DNA of 34,996 nucleotides, from contig NC_001799.1 in assembly GCF_000006565.2 (NCBI RefSeq), forward strand, positions 1 to 34,996, read 5' to 3'. The stretch comes from Toxoplasma gondii ME49. Lineage: Eukaryota; Apicomplexa; Conoidasida; Eucoccidiorida; Sarcocystidae. Under the pieces are notes generated by a model, which was not told the origin of the DNA, did no database searches, and saw nothing but the letters and a program-made list of their open reading frames with translations. Both the position numbers and the translations under genes were made by a program. How positions within the stretch are numbered: position 1 is the stretch's first letter; the number at the start of each line of letters is the position of its first letter. Of the stretch, positions 16,035 through 25,102 are shown piece by piece.

Positions 16035-16352
16035 ATGTTTTTTAAAAAATATATATATTTAACAAAATTATTTTTTATACTAAATAGATTAAGTAAAAAA
16101 AAATTATACTTTACTCATAATTTTTTTAAAAAAAATTATTCAAAATATTTTTTCAAACAAATATTTAATAATTATTTTATTTTTTATTTTTTTTCTTTTA
16201 ATTTTTCAAAAATACAATTACAAACAAATTTTGGTATTTGTATTAAAAAAAAATTTAAAAATAACCTATTAAATTTAAATTTTATTAGATTTAAGAAAAA
16301 AAATTATATTTTTTATAATTTTTACATAAATTTTTTACATTTTAATTTATAA
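16035..16352 (+). CDS. Unassigned ORF, 105 aa, basic and aromatic
   Basis: A 105-residue frame packed 3 bp after the 58-aa ORF. Composition is dominated by Phe, Lys, Asn, Tyr and Ile, with little else. One less biased patch, KIQLQTNFGICIKKKFKNNL, could be the conserved core. I do not recognise it; a fast-evolving ribosomal protein is possible from its charge and neighbours, but no motif supports that. Confidence 0.55.
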   Translation: MFFKKYIYLTKLFFILNRLSKKKLYFTHNFFKKNYSKYFFKQIFNNYFIFYFFSFNFSKIQLQTNFGICIKKKFKNNLLNLNFIRFKKKNYIFYNFYINFLHFNL

Positions 16353-16394
16353 TATAAGTCAAATATTTTACTAAATAAAATTTTTAATTTTCTA

Positions 16395-18692
16395 ATGAAT
16401 CTAAATCTTTTTACTTCTATTTCTTCTTTAAAATCTACTAAAGAGGTTCTTATTATTTTAATCTATTCTAAAATATTAGCTTCTTTATTTAAAAATAATT
16501 CTATTACTTTTTTTCATATAATTTGTAGTTTAATTTTACAATCTAATTTATTTAAACTTATTATAGGAAAAAAAAATTTACTAAAATTTTTACAATTATA
16601 TATAAAAAATAATTTCAAACAGACTCAATTAAATTATAATATTTTATTTTCATATACTTTATTTAAATTTTTTAATAATTTAAATAAATCGTTTATTAAT
16701 ACATGGAAATTAACTATTAATTTATTACAATATAATTCTATTTTATTTAAATATATATTAATTTATTTATTTAAAGTAAAATCTAATACTTATAATTTGA
16801 TTAATAGTATAATTTTTAAATTTAATGATAAACCTATTAATAATTTATATTTTAATAATTTAATTAAACCTTTTAATTATAAATCTAATTTTTATAATAT
16901 TATTAATAGAAAATCTGATTGTGTGTATTTATATGAAATTTTAAATCGTAAAATTATACGTAATCCAATTTTATTAGGAGATTTTGGAATTGGAAAAAAT
17001 TCTATTATTAAAAAATTTAGTTTTTTTATAGAAAAATTTAAATTAAAATTTAATAATATAACTAAAAATTTATGGATATTAAATATTGTTACTTTATTAA
17101 AATATATTAAAACTAATAATTTATATATTAAAAAATTTTTTAAATTTTTACAAGAAAATAAAAATATTATTTTAATATGCCCTAAAATAGAAATATTATT
17201 TAATACTTATTATACTGATTCTAATATATATCAAAATTTAGAATCATATTCTTTTTTATTTAAATTTTTTAATTATATAAAACAAAATAAACTTCAATTA
17301 ATAGGATTAAGTAATAATATTACAGATATTGAAAAAAAATTTAATATTAACCAAGAATTAAATTTTTTATTTGAAAAAATTTATGTTAAAGAACTTTCTA
17401 ATAAAGAAATTTTTAAAATTTTATTAAAAAAAAGTAGTTTATTTGAAAAATATTATAATTGTTCTATTTCTTTTAAAATAATAAAACATATTTTATATTA
17501 TAGTCAAACTTATATTAAACAACATAAAACTTTATTAAAAAGTATATGATTATTAGATAATACTTGTTCTAAAATATATGTAAATCAAAAATTTCATTTA
17601 TTAAAAAATAATAATAAACTTGCATTATCAGATATTCAAAAAACTTTAACAAAATTAATAAATTTATCTACTAATTTATTATTTAATAAAGCTAATAAAA
17701 CAAATTTTGATATAATAGCATTAAGAAAAAATTTACAAAAATCTTTATTTGGACAACCTACAGCAATTTCTAAAATTTTAATCTCATTAAAAAGAGTTTT
17801 TACAGGATTAAAACAAATTAATAAACCGATTGGAAGTTGGTTATTATGCGGTCCAAGCGGAACAGGAAAAACTGAATTAGCTAAATTATTAGCTAAATTT
17901 TTATTTGGCTCTGAAGCTGATTTAATTAGATTTGATATGAGTGAGTTTATGGAAAAACATTCACTTTCTAAATTAATTGGAGCGCCTCCAGGATATGTAG
18001 GATATGGAAAAAGTGGACTATTAACTGAGGCTATTGCTAAAAAACCTTTTACAGTTTTATTATTCGATGAAATTGAAAAAGCACATAAAGATATAAATAA
18101 CCTAATGTTACAACTTTTAGATGATGGAAAATTAACAGATTCATTAGGAAAATGTGTAGATTTTTCAAATACACTTATATTTTTTACTAGTAATTTAGGG
18201 TTTCCTACAAATTCTTATGAATTACAATTTTTAAAATCTGGAACAAAACTATCAAAAAAAAATTATAAAATTTTATCAAATAAAGTAGAATCTGCTATAC
18301 AAAGTTATTTTAAACCTGAATTTCTTAATAGATTAGATGATATTATAATTTTTAAACCATTAAATATAAATTTTTTCAAATATATTATTAATAAATTTTT
18401 AAAGAATATTTATTTAAAATTATATAATAATCAAATACCAATCTTTTTAGATATTGATTCTAATATTAAAACTTTATTAGCAAAATTAGCATATCATCCA
18501 TTATATGGTGCACGCCCATTAAAACGTTTATTAGAATTAATTATTGAAAAACCTATTAGTGATTTACTTATTAATTTTTCTTTTAATCGTATTATTATTT
18601 TCTCAATATTTTTAAATAAAAAGACATTTAATATTAATTATTCTTTCAAAATACTTATAATAAATGTTCATTTTCTCTTCTTGCAAATATAG
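16395..18692 (+). CDS. clpC: ClpC/Hsp100 AAA+ chaperone
   Basis: A 765-residue chaperone ATPase, one UGA (codon 385, 17547). The second AAA+ module is intact: Walker A GPSGTGKT (486-493), MSEFMEKHSLSKLIGAPPGYVGYGKSG-type pore segment (about 515-541), Walker B LLFDEIEKAH (about 555), sensor TSNLG, and C-terminal PLYGARPLKRLLE. The first module is decayed: its P-loop reads GDFGIGKN (195-202, Asn for Thr/Ser) and the Walker B site reads ICPKIEIL (261-268) with no Asp-Glu pair, so D1 probably does not hydrolyse ATP. The N-domain is unrecognisable. Its stop codon UAG lies inside trnG. In plastids ClpC feeds ClpP and works in protein import; the protease subunit must be nuclear-encoded. Confidence 0.94.
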
Positions 18693-18755
18693 TTTAAAGG
18701 CTAAAATCAATATCCTTCCAAGTTAAAGATACGAGTTCGAATCTCGTTATTTGCT
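18683..18755 (+). tRNA. trnG: tRNA-Gly (UCC)
   Basis: Acceptor GCAAATA/TATTTGC is perfectly paired, anticodon loop TTCCAAG (UCC), T stem ACGAG/CTCGT with loop TTCGAAT. The first ten bases overlap the last codons and stop of clpC. It is the only Gly tRNA, so UCC must read all GGN codons. Confidence 0.92.
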
Positions 18756-18805
18756 TTTTTATATTTTTAATTTTATAAAAATTTAATATTTTAAATAAAA
18801 ATATA

Positions 18806-19015
18806 ATGTTAAAAAGAATTAAATTTTGTTATAAAAAAACTATATTAAAATCTTTTTTACAAAAAAAAATAGGCTTTTATATTATTAAAAAAAAAATTTA
18901 CATATTTAATTTTAAACAACTTTTACAAAATATAAAAATAGGGAATTCTTTTACTAAAAAATTTTTATATCGTTTATTTTATTGTTTAAAAAAGATTTAT
19001 AGTAAATATATTTAA
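18806..19015 (+). CDS. Unassigned ORF, 69 aa, basic
   Basis: A 69-residue, Lys/Ile/Phe-rich frame between trnG and trnS(UGA) on the same strand, 7 bp before the tRNA. It starts at ATG with no Shine-Dalgarno and has no UGA. The segment KIGFYIIKKKIYIFNFKQLL, then QNIKIGNSFTKKFLYRLFY, is basic and could bind RNA. No family is recognised. The isolated position between tRNAs and the length make a real gene plausible but not certain. Confidence 0.45.
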   Translation: MLKRIKFCYKKTILKSFLQKKIGFYIIKKKIYIFNFKQLLQNIKIGNSFTKKFLYRLFYCLKKIYSKYI

Positions 19016-19022
19016 TTAAAAT

Positions 19023-19106
19023 AGAGAGATGGCAAGAAGTGGTTTAATGCATCTAACTTGAAATTAGACAAATAAATTTTCGTGGGTTCAAATCCCATTC
19101 TCTCTT
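19023..19106 (+). tRNA. trnS: tRNA-Ser (UGA)
   Basis: Acceptor AGAGAGA/TCTCTCT is perfectly paired, anticodon stem TCTAA/TTAGA with loop CTTGAAA (UGA), a long class II variable arm, T stem GTGGG/CCCAT. It reads the UCN box and is the second Ser tRNA. Confidence 0.94.
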
Positions 19107-19157
19107 AATTAACTAAATTTTATATTATTTATATATATAATATAATTTTCAATAAAA

Positions 19158-19382
19158 ATGACTACAATTTTATATAAAAATAAAAATTATATAGCTCAAC
19201 AAATATTACAAACATTAAAAAAATGTTATATTAATAAAAAAAGAAAAATTAAATATAATAAATATAATTATATTAATATAAAATTAACATATATATATTC
19301 ACAAATATTATTTTTCTTAATATCTTCGTTTATTTTTTTCTGAATATTAAAACAATTTTATTTAATTAGATTTATTTATTAA
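19158..19382 (+). CDS. Unassigned ORF, 74 aa, possible C-terminal membrane segment
   Basis: A 74-residue frame with UGA as Trp at codon 62 (19341). The first 45 residues are basic (KKRKIKYNKYN); residues about 49-67 (SQILFFLISSFIFFWILKQF) are strongly hydrophobic and could span a membrane. The end overlaps the 3' end of rps2 on the opposite strand by 11 bp, at the tail-to-tail junction of the two transcription units. No family is recognised. Confidence 0.45.
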
Positions 19383-20073
19383 ATAAACTACCATGTAATA
19401 AAGCTGTTAATAAAATATTAAAAATAAATTTAATTGCAAGATAACTTTTATTATTACCTATAATTCTAACAGAGATATTTTTTAATGTATTTTCATTATT
19501 AATATCAACAATACTTATAATAAGAAAATTTTTTAAATTTAAATTCTTATATAAATAATTAGAATAAGAATTACAAATAAAAATATTTTTAGGCAATTTT
19601 TGCATGTATTCTAAACCACCAAATTTTTTTAAAATATTTATATATATATAATATAATTTAATCAATAAATTATAAGGTAAGTAATTAAATAAATATTTTA
19701 AATAAAATGTGTATAATTGTTTTAATCATTTTAATAAAATTAATTTATTTTTAAACATTATTCAATTAAAAAGAAAGTCAATCTTATAAAAAAAATTAAT
19801 ATAAAAATTATTTGTAAGATTAGCTAAAGATTTAATTAAATTAAAATTTTTAATTGAAGAATTTAAAAATAATAATGATCTATTATACTTACTTAATATA
19901 TATAAATATAAATAAGCTTTGCTTAAATATTTTAAAATTATAAAAATATTAAAAAAATGTTTATTATTATATTTTTTATAAATATAATTTATAAATTTTT
20001 TTTGTCTATATGAAGTAGCAGATCCTATATATATAGGAATATTTATTAATGAATTTAATTTTAATAAAATCAT
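19372..20073 (-). CDS. rps2: Ribosomal protein uS2
   Basis: A 233-residue small-subunit protein, with UGA codons at 104 (19762-19764) and 116 (19726-19728). The N-terminus LINIPIYIGSATSYRQKKFINYIY fits S2 (LL.AGVHFGH....NPKM..YI), and YNRSLLFLNSS corresponds to G..LFVGTK. Near the end, LPKNIFICNSYSNYLYKN and NFLIISIVDINNENTLKN match S2 P..I...D...E..A..EA..L.IP...ivDTN. The last gene of the sufB-rpo unit, 29 bp after rpoC2. It is followed by no visible terminator and overlaps the convergent 74-aa ORF. Confidence 0.9.
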
Positions 20074-20102
20074 TTGTATTAGTTTAAATAATATAAATTA
20101 AA

Positions 20103-21542
20103 TTAATTAAAATATCTATACCATCCAGTTCCTATTAAATTTAAATCAGTTGCTATAATTTTAGATTTTAAATCTGTTAACCAGTTAACTGTATTTTTAA
20201 AAGTAAATTTAATTAAACTTCTAAAAGTTTCTTGAAAACTAATAGTTGCTAAAAATCCTGAAGAAGCTAAAATACTTTTACTTATACCTAAAATAATAGG
20301 TTTATATATAATTTGTTTATAACCAAAAAAACTATAAACATAATTTAAAGTTGTAACAAAATTAAAAGAAATAATATTTTCTTCAGTTAACATTATTTCT
20401 CCTGAAGAGATTATTTTAACAAAATTTGTCATTCGTTTTGCTAAAAGTTCAAAATATAAACTAGGCAATAAAATACCATTATAATGATATTGTTTAATTA
20501 AAGATTCAATAATTATATAATATGTATATATATAAGCTAATTTAGCCGCTTTATATTGTGAATAATATTCTAAATAATTTGAAAGTAATTTAAGAATAAA
20601 AATATTTGGAGAATAAACACCGTTAGTTAAAATAATATTTCCTCAAACTATAGAATATTTTTGTTCATAAAAAGTTTTTTGATTAATTAATGAGTATAAA
20701 AAAATTTTTTTATATTTTAATGTAAATAAAGTACATGTTCATATAAAATTTAAAGTATTTTCTTCATATAAGAAAAAATTTTTTAATAAAATTCCAGTTT
20801 TATTTGAAATTAAATGAATATGTGAATAAATTTTAGTTTCAAAAATATTATCTAAATGTATTAAATTAAATGTAATATCTTTAATTTTTGTATTAATATT
20901 TAAATATAAATTTTTAATTTTAAAAAAGAAATTTTTAAAAAAAATTATTGAATATTTTCAATTTTTATTACAAATTCAAGTAAAAGTTAAAAATAAATAT
21001 TTTTTATATAGAATTATCAATTTTTTAAATTTAGGAGCTTTATTTTTTTTAGTAAAAGAAGGAAAAAGATTTAAATCAGTTAAATTATAAAAGTTTCTGT
21101 GAAAAATTTTATTAAAAGAGTTTCTATTAATTAAATTATTGTTATAAAAATAAAGATTTTTTAAAGAATTTACAGCTATAAATAAGAATTTTGATTTAAA
21201 AAAATCTATAAAAAAATAATTTTTTTGAATAAGTTTTTTAAGAGTATTAAAAAAAATAAATTTTTTTATATTAGTTGAATATATATCATAAATATTTAAA
21301 ATTTTATTTATTTTAAAATTTTTAGTTAAATTATAGAATTTATAATAATATAAAGTATTAATAATTGGTAAATATTTATTTAAATAATTTCTATTATTTA
21401 TATATAAATTATTCAAATTTTTATATAAAAATAAAGGTTTACAAGTATAATTATAGTATAATTTAAAATTTATTTTAATAGAATTATATTTTAATTTATT
21501 AAAATTTAAAATCTGTTTATTAAATATTATTTTATTAATACA
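20103..21542 (-). CDS. rpoC2: RNA polymerase beta'' subunit, C-terminal part
   Basis: This is the in-frame continuation of rpoC2 after UAG (21555-21557) and UAA (21543-21545): 479 residues up to the normal stop, with four UGA codons (20976, 20958, 20739, 20643). The C-terminal signature is excellent: PIILGISKSILASSGFLATI, SFQETFRSLIKF, NWLTDLKSKIIATDLNLIGTGW (bacterial beta' I.K.SL...SF.SAASFQET...L...AI.GK.D.L.GLKENVI.G...P.GTG). No AUG exists in this frame until 20430-20432, only 110 codons from the end, so a separate subunit would need a non-AUG start or readthrough. The part before about 20650 is highly diverged. Confidence 0.85.
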
Positions 21543-21554
21543 TTATATAATTTT

Positions 21555-23384
21555 CTATAATTGTATATTAAGTGAATTTGTTATAGTGATTAAATTTAGG
21601 TTTTTACCAAATAAATTAAATATTTTTTTATTTAATTTAAATTTAGATCTTTTTTCTAATAATAAAAATTTATTTTTAAAATTATAATTAATATAAACTG
21701 AAAATAAAAAGTTATTAAATTTTTTATTAAAATATTTTTTAAATGTAAAATTTAAAATCTTATAATTTTTTATAAATAATTTATTATATCTTAAATTAAA
21801 TGAAGTTTTACAAAATAGACCTTTATTATATAAATTAATTGGATAATAAAAAAGACATTTATTTAACACTAAGGTTTTTTGTAAATGTAATATAATTCAT
21901 TTTTTAAAATTATTTATAATTAAATATTGTAAACTATTTTGAAATAAAATTTCTCCAAATAATAAAGTATTTTTAGTTTTATTTAAAATTAAAGAACAAG
22001 AAAAATAAAAATTTCTTTGATATAAAAATTTAATTAATAAAAAATAAAAAGGAAATTTATAACTATAAATAGCTGTTGATTTAGTATAAAACAAATATAG
22101 AAATTTATATTTTAAAAAATAAAAAATAGTTTTATCTAAATTATATTTATTAAATATCGAATAAAATTTTATTTTAAATAAATTATTTTTTTTATTAAAT
22201 AAATTTAATATTATTAAAAAATTTTTATTATATTCAAAATTTAAATATTTTAAAGATCCTAAATTATAATTAACTAAAGATTTTATCTTTTTACATATTT
22301 TAAAATTTTTCTTTTTATATAATAAAAATAAGTTTAATAAATTATTTTTTAAAAAAAATTGTGTTTGTAGAGAAATAGATGATATTCCTCCTGTATGAAA
22401 AGTTCGTAAAGTCATTTGAGTAACAGGTTCTCCTATAGATTCTCCTATTAAAACTCCCATGCTTTGACTTAAAAATGTTTTTTGAAAGAAAGTAAATCCA
22501 AAACATTTTGAACAAACTGTTCTTCCACTTAAACATAATTTAATAGAATTTAAGGATAAAGTTAAATTTTTATTATTAATTAATAATAATTTTAATTTAT
22601 TAATTAAATTATAATTTAGAAAGAAACCTTGTAAAAAAAGTTGCTTACCAGTAGATATATTTTTAATATTTTCTTGAATAGTTTTACCGTATAAAATTAA
22701 ATAAAATGGTAAATCTAAAAATCCTTTATAAGATAAATTCCATTTAAATGTAAAAAAATTATTTGTACCACAATTATATTCTTTTATTACTACTTCTTGA
22801 ATAGACTCAACTAAACGACGTGTTAAATACCCAGCATTTGCTGTTTTTAATGAAGTATCTAAAATTCCTTTTCTTGCTCCATAACATGAAATAAAATATT
22901 CATAAGCTTTTAATCCTTTATTAAAACTCTGCATAACAGGTATTTTAAATAAAAAACCTCTAGCATTCATTAAATATCCACGTAAACCTATTAATTGACG
23001 TATTTGATTTCAATTTGCTTTACGTCCAGTATTCATCATTATATGTAAAGAAGAATAAAAAGGATTAACAGTTTTATAAGAAGTAAGTAGATAAAAAAAT
23101 TGTTTATAAATTTTTTTATTACTTATTTTCATTAAAGTATTTAAATTTTTATATGAATTAAAAATATCTTTAAATTGAAAATTTAATCTTAAATATTCGT
23201 TTTTTCTTAATAGTGGTGATAAATAAAAATAACTATTAAAATCTTCTAGATTTAAATTAATTGGATTTTGTAATGCATATTCAAATCCTAAAGAAATTAA
23301 TTCTTGAAATAGTTTAAAGCTAACAGTTAAATCTAATTTTTGAATTATACGTTGTTCTAATTGTGAAATATTAATACGCATCAT
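21555..23384 (-). CDS. rpoC2: RNA polymerase beta'' subunit, N-terminal part
   Basis: 609 residues from ATG to an in-frame UAG, with UGA-Trp at codons 125 (23010) and 496 (21897). The conserved core is evident: MNTGRKAN-W-NQIRQLIGLRGYLMN (about 117-140), then SFNKGLKAYEYFISCYGARKGILDTSLKTANAGYLTRR-type catalytic region (bacterial GARG...Q.RQL.GMRGLM..P.G...E.PI...F.EGL...EYFIS.HGARKGL.DTALKTA.SGYLTRRL.) and SMGVLIGESIGEPVTQMTLR, TFHTGG (trigger-loop/bridge region). It starts 1 bp after the rpoC1 stop. The rest of the subunit continues in the same frame beyond two stop codons. Confidence 0.93.
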
Positions 23385-23385
23385 T

Positions 23386-25083
23386 TTAATTAAATAAATA
23401 TAAATAATATTGTAATAATATTCTTCCTAAAGTACTTAGAATATATTTTTTAAATATAATGTTTATATTATAATTTTTTTCTAAACATCTTATTCAGATA
23501 GGTGAATCTAATTTAATTAAATTAAAGAAAAAACTACTTATAACATCATATAAATTAGCAAAAATAGTGTTATTATATAAAACCATACCATTTAAATTTA
23601 ATAAAGTAGAAATACCTAAAATTATACTTTGAGATAATTTAAACATATTTCGTAAATATGTTGGAGAAAAAATATTTTTATCAAAAGCCATTAATTTTTT
23701 TGCTTCTTGTTTAGCTATTTTAGATAAAATTAAAAATAATCCCATTTGATCTCCATCAAAATCAGCATTAAAACTTGAGCAACCTACAGGATATAATTTA
23801 ATACCTTCAAATTCTATTAAATAAGGTTTAAATGCTTGTATATTCATTCTATGTAAAGTAGGAGCTCTATTTAATAAAACTATTTCTTTAGTAATTAAGA
23901 ATTTTAAAATTCGTTTTAAAAGAATTGGGTTATATTGAGTAATATAAGAAGCTCTTAATAATGTAATTATAGATAAATCTTTTTTTAAAAAATTAAGAAG
24001 CATTGGTTTAAATAGGTCTAAACTTAAATTTAACGGTAAACCTATATTTTTATAAATTAAATCAGATCCAGGAAGTATAACTGATCTACCTGAAAAATCA
24101 ATTCTTTTTCCTAAAATATATTGTCTAAATTTTCCTTTTTTACCTTGTAAAGTAAAGCAATTAGATGAAGAAGGTTTAGTTTTTATATTTAATAAGTCAT
24201 CAATAGAACATTGTAATAATTGTTTATCGATTAATTCAAAAAAGAAAGGAATAGAATGACGTAAAATTTTTCATCTTTTTAATCTATTGTTTCGTAATAT
24301 AATAATTTTATAAAGATTATTAATTAAAGATGAAACAAATAATTTTTGTTTTATTTTAACTAAAGGTCTAAGACCTGCTGGTATTACAGGAAGAACAGTT
24401 AAAAATAATCATTCAGGATTAATATTATTAAGTAAAAATAAATGTAAAATAGATAATTTTTTTAATAATTTTTTTTTAATATTATTATTAGAAAAATATA
24501 ATTCATAATACATTTCTTTACAAAATACCAATTCATTTAATAAATTATATTCTTTTAAAATTTGTTTGAACCATTCAGAAATAAAAAGTAATTTAGAAAA
24601 AATTCAATTAAAATTATATTGTTTTTGATTTTTTTTATATGAAAATAAAGAAAATATTTTATAATAAAGCAAAATTTTTAACTCATTTATAGGTATATGT
24701 AAAAGAAGAGATAATATATCTTTTACATACCATTTATGGGCAATAGGAGTAGCTAAATTAATAAAACCCATTCTCCAACGTCTACTTTGGTTTATATTTA
24801 TTTCTACTCCACAAAAATTACAAAAAGTATTTATATTAGTATAATTTATAAAATTGATTCCACATCTACATTTTCAAGAAAGCAAAGGCCCAAAAATTCG
24901 TTCACAAAATAAACCGTTAGGTTCAGGATAACCTGTTTTAAAATTTATTGTAAAAGGCTCAATAACTTCTCCTAAAATAAAAAAATTTTTTATATATTTT
25001 AAAGATCATTTAATTATTAAATTAGGAGAAGCTAATGATAATCTAAAACCTATTGTATTATTTTTTATAAAGATTTTTTTCAT
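23386..25083 (-). CDS. rpoC1: RNA polymerase beta' subunit
   Basis: A 565-residue catalytic subunit; six UGA codons (26, 70, 160, 225, 271, 530), the most of any gene here. A zinc-binding site is formed by Cys72, 74, 88 and 91 (KCRCG....CNFCG). [12 protein letters not shown] precedes the active-site loop NADFDGDQM at residues 439-447, whose three Asp bind the catalytic magnesium. [16 protein letters not shown] lies before it. Under the standard code only the middle piece 23494-24003 would be found. Overlaps nothing: 19 bp after rpoB, 1 bp before rpoC2. The cyanobacterial/plastid split of beta' into C1 and C2 is kept. Confidence 0.95.
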
Positions 25084-25102
25084 AATAAATTTTAATTATT
25101 TA

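Noticed and set aside
22342..22536. 64-aa minus-strand ORF
   Set aside because: It is a shifted-frame shadow of the conserved rpoC2 catalytic region.
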